64,000 nt of DNA from Pycnococcus provasolii (lineage: Eukaryota > Chlorophyta > Pseudoscourfieldiophyceae > Pseudoscourfieldiales): positions 62,001 to 126,000 of the forward strand of contig CP150548.1 of assembly GCA_049487715.1 (NCBI GenBank). Reading direction: 5' to 3'. Position numbers and translations under genes: made by a program. Under the pieces are notes generated by a model. It made no database searches and had not been told where the DNA came from. It saw only the letters and a program-made list of their open reading frames with translations. Positions within the stretch are counted from its first letter, which is position 1. Each line of letters begins with the position of its first letter. Of the stretch, positions 50,601 through 59,326 are shown piece by piece.

Positions 50601-52042
50601 TGATGCACATCATATCGGATGCAAAGCGAAAGCAGGAGTACTTCGAGGGGAAAATTCCGACCGTTTACGCGGAGACGATGACGTTGAAGACCGAGCGAAA
50701 TCTCACCCTTCCGAACCAGCCGAGCTCGCTCAAGCTTTCGCTCACGCACTTCGAGGCTGACTGCGGCTTCCCCTTTGAGAAGGCGCTAGCGATGCTCGAG
50801 GAGGAGCGCAAGTTGGATCCGGAAACGGAGAGCGGTTTCTACGAGCAGAAGGTGCTCCCTCGCGTGAACAACGGCCACAAGTGGATCTTGCTCGCTTTGG
50901 AGTCCCGCCCAACCGGCGCGCGCAAGCATGGCAGGAACGGAAACCGCATCCCATGTCACCACTTCAAGATCATCCGCCCCACGATGGGTGTTGCGCGCGT
51001 GATGAAGAGCCGCTACGACCTGTGCGACATCTATCGCAAGATTGACGATGTTGAGTACATGCATAACATGTGGGCGACGCAGTACAAGCAGGACATTTGT
51101 CCCATGGGTAAACTTCGCAAGAAGAATATCGTGCTCTTGACGGGCAATCTCACGCCGATTCTTCCCACGATTGTCTCCGCGATGCAGACCTTCACGAATG
51201 CGGCGCCGGCAGTGGTGCGCATGGAGGATTCTCATAAGCCGGATTCGTACAGGATTGGTATTCAGCTTCAGATATACGGTTCATCGGATAAGGCGAGGCA
51301 AAATGCGATTGTCGTGCTGAAGTACATGATCAGGCAACTGCAGGTTATGCCTCCGCTGGTCCCTGAGGACGACGAGGATGGTGCCGACGTATACATGAAT
51401 CTTGGCGGTGTCTTGGTGAAGAAAGAGAAGGGCGTTGCCGATGCCTCTGCTGGCACCAGCGCGGCGAGGCCGGTCGTGCTCGACGACGACGACGACGAAG
51501 AGGACGACATCGTGGAGGATCTCGTGCATGGCAGGGAAGTTAAGCAGGAGCTGATGCCAGAGGAGGAGGAGGGGGATTTGGAGGATGAGTCAGAGTACTC
51601 GATTCTCAAGAAGTCCGGTTTATGGGACAGCGAGATTCCCCTGCCTCCACTCAAGCCAAAGGCGATCAGGCGTCGACAGAAGCTTGCCGCCAAGCTTGCC
51701 GCCGGTCATGTTGTGGGGAGCGACGACGACGACGACGACGACGACGATGACAGCGACGACGACGACGACGTTGTCCCCGTGCTCAAGCGCGAGGTGCGGC
51801 CCGCGCCGCCGCGCTCCGGGAGGGGTGCGGGCGGGCATTCACTGACGCCCCGGGCCGAGCCGCGCTCGCGGACGCAGCGCGCGGCGGCGGCGAAGGTGGT
51901 GTTCAAGATGGAGGAGGAGGAGGAGGACGACGACGACGACGACGACGGTGGTGGCGACGACGACATCGACATCGACGATGACGATGACGACTTTGATCCG
52001 ACGAGGTCGACGAGATTCACGCAGAGGCGTGGGCGACACTGA
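47213..52042 (+). CDS. SBNO: Strawberry-notch helicase-like co-regulator (SBNO/FORGETTER1)
   Basis: A 1609-residue protein from the ATG at 47213. The N-terminus has long Gln runs (about residues 117-225). The SBNO superfamily-2 helicase core begins near 285 (GLAPHPSPIAESTTMSFV is close to the family's entry motif), with Walker A GDGPGVGKGRQ near 349 and the DEAH-type box MLVFDEAHK near 488. The C-terminal helicase half contains VAIISDAASAGISLQ and VQQLGRSHRSNQ near 900, with later SBNO-specific segments. An Asp/Glu-rich insert (about 725-760) and very acidic tails (from about 1420) flank the core. Animal SBNO and plant FGT1 act with chromatin remodellers in transcription and stress memory. 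The protein should be nuclear. The poly-Gln repeats are CAG/CAA mixed. Confidence 0.93.
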
Positions 52043-52341
52043 GGCGAAGGCTGCCATCGAGGCGGCGCCTAGCGCCGTGGCACCTCTTCCAGCGGCGCCG
52101 TCGCGCTTTGTTGCGCGGCTCGACTGGAGCCGCCCAGGCGCGCCTTACTGACGATGACAGTGATGCAGACGACTGATTGAACTGAGGTGGACGAGATTGA
52201 TTCACGCAGAACTATGTGTAGTGTATTAGTTGCATTTGTAATAAGACGAGATTTTCCACATTCACAACAAAGAAAAATAACGAGGAGTTAGGGTTAGGGT
52301 TAGGCCCCGTCGTCTGTCGCAATTTCGTTGATAGGCTAAGA
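52043..52341. other. Short intergenic region, SBNO 3' end and METTL7-like promoter
   Basis: SBNO and the methyltransferase gene are in tandem. The gap holds a TGTAA at about 52238 and a TTAGGG array at 52288-52304. No gene. Confidence 0.5.
52288..52304. promoter_or_regulatory. TTAGGG array close to start codon
   Basis: About three TTAGG(G) units only about 40 bp upstream of the ATG at 52342, so they probably lie at or in the 5' leader. Confidence 0.55.
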
Positions 52342-53214
52342 ATGCCGACGGTGCGTTCGTTGCGGCCGGCCTTGGCACGTGCTCCTGCAGTCTGCTGTGG
52401 CAGCCACTCGCACGAAAGACGTCCACCTCTGGTCACGGTCAAGCGTCCTTCCGGCGACGAAAGTTGCGTTTGCAGTCGCCGCTCATGGCTCGCGCTTGGA
52501 GGGGGAATCAGTTGCATGTGTTGCACGTCAGCGGCACACGCGTACTCGCTCAACGCCGACGCTCAGCGTTCGTTTGCCGTCGGCATGGACGAGGGCATGC
52601 GTGAGTATGAAGACGGCGTCAGGCGGCGCAAGCTTCAGTGGTTAAGCCAAGGCCTTGGTGATTTCAGCCGTGGACTTCGCATATGTGAGCTTGGCGTTGG
52701 AACGTTTCCGAACGCAAGCTTGTATTCTGAGCTGAACATGCGCAACGTTCAGGTTGTGGGCGTAGACCCCAACCCGTTCATGCTGGAACGTGCTCGCGAT
52801 TACGCGGCGAGAGCGGATGTTGACTTTGTTGGTGTCCAAGGTGATGATACGTGCCTCGAGGAACTGACGACCACTTCTGAGGGGAAGTTTGACGCAGTCG
52901 TGTGCAGCCTTGTCCTGTGCAGTGTGAACGACGTGAGTGCCACACTTGGGCGCATATCAAAGTCCGTGAAGCCCGGTGGAAGATTTCTGTTTTGGGAGCA
53001 CGTAAGAGGCACTGGACTGCAAGGAATCGTGCAAGATTCCCTCAGCCCTTTGCAGCAGGTGGTTGCTGATGGATGTCATCTCAACCGTCAAACGCTTAAA
53101 ACTTTGCAGTCGTGCAAAACCTTTTCCGTAGACAGTGCGGAGACGTTTCTGGTGGATGGCGCGAGTCTCATTGCACCACACATTTCCGGCTTTGCGACAG
53201 TGATTGAAGCGTAA
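52342..53214 (+). CDS. METTL7-like methyltransferase with Tat-like lumen signal
   Basis: A 290-residue protein. Residues about 110-275 are a class I SAM methyltransferase: motif I ICELGVGTFPNASLY (family E-x-G-x-G-x-G), VVGVDPNPFMLERA, and the METTL7-type segments SLVLCSVNDV, PGGRFLFWEHV and VADGCHLNRQT. Animal METTL7/TMT1 proteins methylate thiols. The leader is bipartite: a basic Ala/Arg region (about 1-45), then a twin arginine (CSRRSWLALGGG) with a hydrophobic stretch ending SAAHA, the shape of a plastid transit peptide plus Tat-dependent thylakoid-lumen signal. A thylakoid-associated thiol or lipid methyltransferase is therefore likely; the substrate cannot be read. TGTAA lies 5 bp after the stop. 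Confidence 0.83.
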   Translation: MPTVRSLRPALARAPAVCCGSHSHERRPPLVTVKRPSGDESCVCSRRSWLALGGGISCMCCTSAAHAYSLNADAQRSFAVGMDEGMREYEDGVRRRKLQWLSQGLGDFSRGLRICELGVGTFPNASLYSELNMRNVQVVGVDPNPFMLERARDYAARADVDFVGVQGDDTCLEELTTTSEGKFDAVVCSLVLCSVNDVSATLGRISKSVKPGGRFLFWEHVRGTGLQGIVQDSLSPLQQVVADGCHLNRQTLKTLQSCKTFSVDSAETFLVDGASLIAPHISGFATVIEA

Positions 53215-53218
53215 TCTT

Positions 53219-53223
53219 TGTAA
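53219..53223 (+). terminator. TGTAA poly(A)-signal candidate
   Basis: Lies between the convergent METTL7-like and histidine phosphatase genes, whose stops are only 44 bp apart. Confidence 0.4.
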
Positions 53224-53258
53224 AAAAAGAATGTTAATAAGGTTACACACGCACGCAC

Positions 53259-53993
53259 TTAGAGAGCGAGAGCCGCTTGCACGTCCAATTCTACGTCAAC
53301 GATGTTTGCGTTCATGAACCTCCACTTTTCATTCGTCAGCCAAGATGTGTCAGCATTTGGTGACGGCGTGAGTAGAGTTCCTCCAAATGCGAAGAGCATT
53401 TGTTCGAGGAGAACGCCGTGACTGAAGACCCAGGCAGCTTTTGTCTCGGTCGACATCGCGCGCCTCGCAACTGAGCGTAAGAATGTTCTGGCTCTTGCCT
53501 GAACGCTCTCCAAAGTTTCTCGCTTCGTCGGGTTCCACGCCGTGTCCGTATCGTCGTCGGGTATGTTCGTTGCGTCGACGTCGACAGCGTGTTCGTTCCA
53601 CAGCTGTTCAATTTCGCGTCGCGGCCGTCTGCGGTCGCACGGGTGCAAGCCTGTGACTTCTCTCAGCGACTCGTCGAGAATGACCTTACGTTGTTCCTCA
53701 GATTTTGTTTCTCCTCCTCCTCCTCCTCCTGCTCCTCCTGCTCCTGTTATCGCCAGGAGGCACGTCTGAATAGCACGAGTTAGCGGCGAGCAGAATATGA
53801 GGGAGGAGGAGTTATGATGAGCCACAAAGGATGGGAAGAGCGCGACGGCCTGGTCTGAGCCTCGCGAGGTGAGCGCGCAGTCGAAGAAGGCTTCGGACAG
53901 GTACACGTTCTGCATCGTCTCCTCGCGCGTCTCGAACCGACCAGCGGCGGAGTTGTGCTGCGCGACGCCGTGGCGCACGAGAAGCAGGCGCAT
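53259..53993 (-). CDS. Histidine phosphatase (phosphoglycerate-mutase-like)
   Basis: A 244-residue protein from the ATG at 53993, which places the catalytic motif LLLVRHGVAQHN at the very N-terminus as is usual; the frame is open further upstream. Other family sites: SSLIFCSPLTRAIQT, the acidic proton donor in LDESLREVTGLHPCD followed by a basic triplet, and the second catalytic His in AWVFSHGVLLEQML. A Gly-rich loop (GGAGGGGGG) interrupts the middle. It is likely a phosphatase of the plant/fungal PGM-like group rather than a glycolytic mutase; substrate unknown. It faces the DUF2854 gene across a 262-bp divergent promoter. Confidence 0.88.
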   Translation of the reverse strand: MRLLLVRHGVAQHNSAAGRFETREETMQNVYLSEAFFDCALTSRGSDQAVALFPSFVAHHNSSSLIFCSPLTRAIQTCLLAITGAGGAGGGGGGETKSEEQRKVILDESLREVTGLHPCDRRRPRREIEQLWNEHAVDVDATNIPDDDTDTAWNPTKRETLESVQARARTFLRSVARRAMSTETKAAWVFSHGVLLEQMLFAFGGTLLTPSPNADTSWLTNEKWRFMNANIVDVELDVQAALAL

Positions 53994-54035
53994 GACGAGT
54001 GACGAAAATGAGCAAGTGAGGAGAAACTCACGAAA

Positions 54036-54077
54036 AACCCCAAAACCAAACCAAACCAAACCCCCAAACCAAACCCC
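54036..54077 (+). repeat. AAACC-type tandem tract in divergent promoter
   Basis: Tandem CCAAA/AAACC units lie between the histidine phosphatase (start 53993) and DUF2854 (start 54256) genes. A related CCAAC/CCAAA tract lies at about 13596-13622 upstream of the DNAAF7-like gene. Confidence 0.6.
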
Positions 54078-54255
54078 TTATTTAAACCAACGTTTTCTTA
54101 TCGAAACGAATCCACGTGCCCTGCCCTTTGATTGGGAGGGGGATACCTCTTCCGCACCAAGAACGGCAAATAGGGAAATACTGTAGCCCCTGGGAATATC
54201 CTCCTCCCCCTCCCTCCTTTCTCTGGTCCGAATCATTCTCATTCTCGTGATAGAT

Positions 54256-55206
54256 ATGGCGCCTTTGATGTCGTTGCACCGTCCCACTGGCACTGTTTCA
54301 GCTAAGAGTGTTCCTCGCCTGCCTCCTCTTGGGCGTAGGGTTAGTGGCGTGACTCAGCCTCCTAAGATGATTCATCAGCCGAATCATGATAGGACCGTCG
54401 TGCACCGTGCCATGGGAAGCAGGAGAGCCGCTGTCAAGGTGCGAGCGGAAGCAACAAGCAGCACATCAGTCGTGCCGCGCGTACGCGCGCAGCCAGCTGA
54501 GCCGCAGGGACTGCGCGTGCCTGACGAAGACTTCTCCATCGCCAAAACCTCGTTCGGATCCATCGCGTCTACCCTCGGCATCGGACTGCTCACGTACGGA
54601 TTCGGCGCGTACTTCCAATTTTTGCCGGGACAGGATGTTGCGGCCGTGCTTCTCATCTACGGATTCCCCATCACTCTCATCGGATTCGCTCTGAAGTACG
54701 CGCAGCTTGAGCCCGTTGCATGCATCTCGTACCAGAAGGCGGCCGACTTGCGCGAATCGCAGGCGACGAACATCCAGAACCAGCTGCGAAACGATGTCAC
54801 GCGCTTCCGCTACGGAGACGAGCAGCACCTCGACGAGGCGCTCAAGCGCATCTTCCTCGTCGGACGGCCTGGTGGCATCTCGCGGCGTCAGTGCCCTCGC
54901 CTCGTCGGTATCCGGGAGGAGGTGAGCGGTGGAAACTACAGCCTCGTGCTTGAGTTTGACAGCCCGCGCCTCGAAGCGTCCGTCTGGGAGGAGCGCCTGG
55001 CGAAGATCCAAGTGTTCTTCGGCCCTGGAGTCGCCGCGGAGCTAACGACGAACGGAGAGGAGAAGGAATTGCAGGCGGACCTGCGCCTCACGGCGGACGG
55101 CTCGGGCGAAGGTCGTGGCGAGCAGCTCGAGACGATGGTTCTGCCTCCTCTCGCGCCAGGCATGCCCGCGCGCACGGTGGTGGTTGAGAAGAAGCAGGAG
55201 GAGTAA
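54256..55206 (+). CDS. DUF2854 plastid membrane protein
   Basis: A 316-residue protein from the ATG at 54256; the preceding GTG in frame is ignored. The leader of about 85 residues is rich in Arg, Pro and Val, typical of a plastid transit peptide. Then come two hydrophobic segments with the family pattern: SIASTLGIGLLTYGFGAYF, and AVLLIYGFPITLIGFALKYAQLEPV, the latter being the G-x-P-x-x-L-x-G-x-A-L-K-x-A-x-L hallmark of DUF2854. A C-terminal soluble domain of about 150 residues follows. The family is restricted to cyanobacteria and plastids and its function is not established; a thylakoid or envelope location is inferred. Confidence 0.85.
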   Translation: MAPLMSLHRPTGTVSAKSVPRLPPLGRRVSGVTQPPKMIHQPNHDRTVVHRAMGSRRAAVKVRAEATSSTSVVPRVRAQPAEPQGLRVPDEDFSIAKTSFGSIASTLGIGLLTYGFGAYFQFLPGQDVAAVLLIYGFPITLIGFALKYAQLEPVACISYQKAADLRESQATNIQNQLRNDVTRFRYGDEQHLDEALKRIFLVGRPGGISRRQCPRLVGIREEVSGGNYSLVLEFDSPRLEASVWEERLAKIQVFFGPGVAAELTTNGEEKELQADLRLTADGSGEGRGEQLETMVLPPLAPGMPARTVVVEKKQEE

Positions 55207-55477
55207 AAACCTGAGAATAAAATTGCTCTTTACGAACGTTGTCCAACACTTATGCAAGTTACGTTGTCCTAATCGATGGGGCCATGCCGCCATGGTGGGA
55301 AACGTACGACTCGTACTCGTGCAGATTTCTCATTTTCTCCCTCCCCGGAGTCCGGACCGGTGGCTGGAACAGGAAAGGAGGCTGGAACCGAGATCGGTGG
55401 TTCCGGGGATGAGATTTTCTGCTACTTTTTACAACCCCACCCTCTCGCCTAGTTTCCCCACCCGGTCGAGCTCGGCG

Positions 55478-55859
55478 ATGCTGCTCGCGCTCTTAACGAC
55501 GGCGGCGCTGCTAGGGACGAGTGGCGCTATGCACACGGAGCACGCAGACGCCCTGGACACGCCGGATGTGCATCGCAACGCGCACTTCCGCCACGCGCAC
55601 GTCAACGAGGTGGCTGGCGGTGGCGGCGTGTTCTTCGCGGGGGAAGCTGACAAGCACGTAGAGGGCGTGAACTTTCACAGTGCGGAAGCGAGCAGGCACA
55701 ACGCTGACAAGCTTAAGCGTACATACATGCGGTTCGATCGCAACACGCGCATCGAAAGGCCCGTTGACTCGCTGGACGAGCTCGACCCGCCGAGTCCGCC
55801 GCCGCTGTCGCGGGCCGCGATTCTCGCGCGTGCGCGGCGCAGAGGTCACCACCATCACC

Positions 55860-55901
<42 letters not shown>

Positions 55902-56613
55902 GCGAAGTTCACAGCAACCACGCTGCGCACGCTCATGTGCCGCACTCGCATGCGCACCACGGAAACCTCGCTGCTGTACTGGGCGCTGCGGCGCCACCAC
56001 CTGTTCTTAGGCCACGGCAAGGTAAGCTGCTCATATCGGATCCGAGTGGAAGCGGATCAGACTCTATGGTTGAGATCCCACAGTCTCGACGCTTTCAAGA
56101 GGATATCGCGGCGTACCGTATGGAGCACAGGTGCGTTGGAAGTGCATCCCTTGTTTTTGTTTTTCTGTTGAAATCTAACTCGACAACAACACCGACGACA
56201 GGCACCACGTCAAGAACAGCTGGGGAATGGCGCACGATCAGGTTCCCCACCAGGTTCTTGAACAAACGCTCGCGCGAGACCAACGTCACATCCGCGTTCC
56301 AAAAACGAGAGGAGCGACGGGTACGCTTCACTCGGGTGGCCGCATCGAGGTGCTTGCCAACGCGAACCCGGACACGTACGTTGGCGCTGACGGAATCAAG
56401 CGCAGGCATAGCGAGACGCCGCTACCAGCGCCTCGCGATCCGTACCGGCTTGCTAAGGACGATGCGCGTCGCTTCTTACCCGAATATCGCCATCGCCGCT
56501 CACGCGTGACGGAGGAGCGCGTGCAGAGCTGCACGACGAAGGGCCACACGACGTCGTGCCGCGTGATTCAGCCTGATTTGCCGATGCAGTACCGCCCAAA
56601 TCCTGCGGGATAG
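55478..56613 (+). CDS. Secreted His-rich protein with GDGD repeats, two exons
   Basis: Exon 1 (55478-56130) starts with a signal peptide (MLLALLTTAALLGTSGA). A 71-bp intron (56131-56201, GTGCGT...CGACAG) splits an Arg codon; exon 2 is 56202-56613; total 354 residues. The first half is full of histidine (HRNAHFRHAHVNE, RRGHHHHHGD, AHAHVPHSHAHHGN) around a tandem Gly-Asp repeat (about seven units from a GGCGAC minisatellite at 55862-55901). The second half is basic and lacks Pro repeats; it ends with a Cys pair (SCTTKGHTTSC). Metal binding (Zn, Cu, Ni) in the secretory pathway or cell wall is suggested by composition. No family recognised. An in-frame ATG at 55409 is an alternative start. Confidence 0.68.
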
Positions 56614-56639
56614 AGTTGTAGTATCTACCACCAAGATCG

Positions 56640-56760
56640 CTCATTTAGTACAGCACTGTAACGGAATGTACTTTACTTTGTGCAGCGGTCGTCTATTCAC
56701 GCCATTCGCCTTTCAGCCCATTCGACGGCGCCATTTGCACAAGGCGTTTTTCGCTGGCCT
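56640..56760 (-). repeat. Dispersed repeat, copy 3
   Basis: Reverse-oriented relative of the copies at 3285 and 30600 (shared blocks TGTACTTTACT, CCATTC, TTTCAGCCC, CGGCGCCA). It covers the last codons and stop of the minus-strand gene at 56693, so it has been incorporated into that gene's 3' end. Confidence 0.7.
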
Positions 56761-58012
56761 TTGCACAATCGAAAGGATTCGAGCACCGCGACACGCGAAG
56801 CATATTCGTGTCCCATGGATCGTTGCTCTGAAGTTGCCTTCCATCGGTCCTTTCGGTGGCGCATGCGCGGCTAAAGCTCTCAGGCCATTGGCGAACGAGC
56901 CATCTCAGCACGCCAGGTTGAAATCCAAAAGCGATAGCAATCTGCCAGGGTGCCAGCTCCGTGGTCCTTGCGACCATCCTGTCACCTCCGGAAGTGAGGA
57001 AGTAGCGCACGTTCAGCGGCATACGGTACCTGCCATTCACGCCGTAGAAGTCTCTGCACTGCACCATTTGATGCGCCGGGTTCGGGTTCGCTCGAATGAG
57101 CAGCTCCAAGACCTGCGTCGATGCCTTGCAACGCACCGCGTGTGCAAAAGCAGTGCCTGCGTCGAAGTACTGGTCAAATTCCTCGCCATGCTTGACTAGC
57201 TCGACAGGAAACGTCTGCTCGACAACGGACACGTTCGCGGCAATGACTGCGCGGACGAGCTCCAGCCCAAGTCCCTTCTCCGCGTGAGCGTACTTGTCAA
57301 GCACGTGCCTGAGTAGAACCTGCGGCCTCAGATATGGAGCCGGCAAGTGCTTGCCATGCACTGTCCGGAACGGCATGCTGCTTTGGCAACCTGGCGCGAA
57401 GTGCGCTTGGGTCTTAAGCGTCGACTCGGGGTGACGTCGCACGAAGTGAATACACTCCTCCAGGTCTCCTCTAGCTATGAGCGTTCTTGCCGCCGCCATG
57501 GCCATGACTTGTGGTTCTGCTTCGTCGCTTGCCCATACGTCTTCGAAGAGCGTGAAGTCGACGGTGTCGTGAAGTTCCCGTCCGTCGTGTGCGACGTTGA
57601 TTTCCGTTAAGACGGCGCACCTCTCTTCGTCTGTTGCCCGTGCCCATATTCCGTACGCGTCTTCTGCGTGGTTATATTTCCGTTTTGCGTGCGCCGACTG
57701 CGGCGTTGACGCCGGCGACGTTTCTGCGGAGGGTGTGGTTTTGTAGAGCACGGTATCTGGCGACCACGCGTCGACGATTTTCTGGAAAGGCGCGTTCGTG
57801 GTGCTGGAACTTTGCGACGCTGCTGCTGCTAATTCCTCCTCTGTGGCCTCTATCAAACCTTTGCTTCGCTGCTGCTGCTGATGCGAAAAAATCGCTGATC
57901 GCTGATCATCAGCACCAAAAAAAGGGGGCGACACCGAAGACGACGACGACGACATAAAAGGCGTATGGGAAGGCCCTAAGGAAAGGTCCGGGTTCCCCCC
58001 CAACGACTCCAT
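56693..58012 (-). CDS. Divergent ankyrin-repeat-like protein
   Basis: A 439-residue protein from the ATG at 58012 (MESLGG); the frame is open to 58264 but the extra part overlaps the next gene. The first 110 residues are Ser/Gln-rich. Two helix-pair units resemble the degenerate ankyrin repeats common in algae: GTAFAHAVRCKASTQVLELL followed by IRANPNP, and PWQIAIAFGFQPGVLRWLVRQWP. A preceding helical part (about 160-330) is unassigned. A protein-binding role is inferred. The last 15-20 codons (MAPSNGLKGEWRE and stop) lie within the dispersed repeat, so the native C-terminus was probably replaced or extended. Confidence 0.6.
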   Translation of the reverse strand: MESLGGNPDLSLGPSHTPFMSSSSSSVSPPFFGADDQRSAIFSHQQQQRSKGLIEATEEELAAAASQSSSTTNAPFQKIVDAWSPDTVLYKTTPSAETSPASTPQSAHAKRKYNHAEDAYGIWARATDEERCAVLTEINVAHDGRELHDTVDFTLFEDVWASDEAEPQVMAMAAARTLIARGDLEECIHFVRRHPESTLKTQAHFAPGCQSSMPFRTVHGKHLPAPYLRPQVLLRHVLDKYAHAEKGLGLELVRAVIAANVSVVEQTFPVELVKHGEEFDQYFDAGTAFAHAVRCKASTQVLELLIRANPNPAHQMVQCRDFYGVNGRYRMPLNVRYFLTSGGDRMVARTTELAPWQIAIAFGFQPGVLRWLVRQWPESFSRACATERTDGRQLQSNDPWDTNMLRVSRCSNPFDCAKASEKRLVQMAPSNGLKGEWRE

Positions 58013-58178
58013 ATTGTTGGGACCCCTCCCCGCCTTGCATATCCACGGAGAGCGCCAGGACGTGTGCAGTGTGCACTCCGTGATGGAGTGGGTGAGGACC
58101 TGATTCGAATTTGGAAAAGGAGCAACATGTTTCTTACTTTTCCTCGCCTTCCCGCCAGGCTCGCTCATTGCCTCATTC

Positions 58179-59326
58179 TCAGCACCCGCCGAGCAATTCA
58201 TCCACCCACGAAATGTCCGGCTTCTCCTCCTCGGCGGCGACGGCAGCCGCGGAGTCGGGGACATAGTAGTCCCGTGTCCACGTGTCGGCCTTTTTTCGCG
58301 CGGTACGAGAAGGCTGACGCCCGACGCCGACGGGGCCGTAGACGCACATGCCGAGAGTGCCCTGCTGGGTCGGCGTGGACAGGTGGCCCCGTGCCGTTAG
58401 CACGTCGGCTGGGATGCGCCAAAAGTGCCACTTGTCCTCCGCCTCCTCCCACGCCACGACGAGGTCGTCGAAGGCGTCGTGAGGATAGGGGTCCACGATT
58501 TTACCACGCTCGTCCTTGCCAGCGCTCGTGCACAAGCCAAGTTGGAGGCCCGACGTCGAAGCTTGAGCCGGCACGTGCGCCGACTTGAACTGGAATCGCT
58601 GCTTATCTACCAAGAGATCCACGAGGCCGTTCTGCTCGAATGGCCACTCGTAGTTCGAGTTCGGGAAGCGGCGCTTCCAAGCATCGATGCCGCGCATCTC
58701 CTTCGCATGAGCCTCGGACTGAAAATCGCGCCGTGCCACTTCCTCCGTCGAGGAGTCCCAGTCGTTGACGTGGGCGGCGAGATAGGTCAGAAGGTCCTGC
58801 ATGGACCCGTTGGCGCGCGTCACGTTGCGTTCTGATTTGGCACCCGGCGTGATGACGAGCTTCTCCTTGGCACGTGTGTCGAGATCGCCCCCGTCAGCCA
58901 CCCAGCCGATCTCGTCCTCCTCGCAGAAGCACACGACGGGCATGCCGCTGTACCCACAAACGTCATTGAAGGAGTAGGCGTTCCCTTTGACTGTCTTTGT
59001 CGTCTTCAGCTGGACTACGACGAAGTCGCCGTCCTTGCGCTCCAAGAGGAGATCGCCGCGTGTGAAGTCGTTGAGCACGATCGCGCGGCGGCCTGTCATG
59101 GCCGTCCACGCGTCCGTGAGTTTGACGGCGATTCGCCGCTCCATCCCTTCTCCTCGGCTTTCTCCTCCTTCTCCTTTTTTTTTCTCCTTTTGTACGCGAT
59201 GAGCGCCTCTTCGGCCTCCTTCTCGGTTGCAAAGAACGATCTGGTCCGTTTTTTCTGAATCGTTTTCGTGATGTTGTACGGCTTGGACCGGCTCCGACGT
59301 GGTTCGAAATAAACACCTTTGACCAT
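58179..59326 (-). CDS. AP2-domain plus PD-(D/E)XK-like nuclease frame, split by a homopolymer
   Basis: Two overlapping minus-strand frames. The first, from an ATG at 59326, is AP2/integrase-type DNA-binding-like (MVKGVYFEPRR, then RSFFATEKEAEEALIAYK) and runs into Lys/Glu-rich sequence. The second is 321 residues (ATG at 59144). It has two PD-(D/E)XK-type signatures: GDLLLERKDGDFVVVQLKTT near 30-50, and VDLLVDKQRFQFKSAH near 180, each an Asp followed by a beta strand ending Gln-x-Lys. A run of nine A (minus strand) near 59175 separates the frames; one extra A would fuse them. AP2 plus nuclease resembles homing-endonuclease or mobile-element proteins. Whether the shift is an assembly error, a pseudogene or real cannot be told. 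Nuclease activity is inference. Confidence 0.55.
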
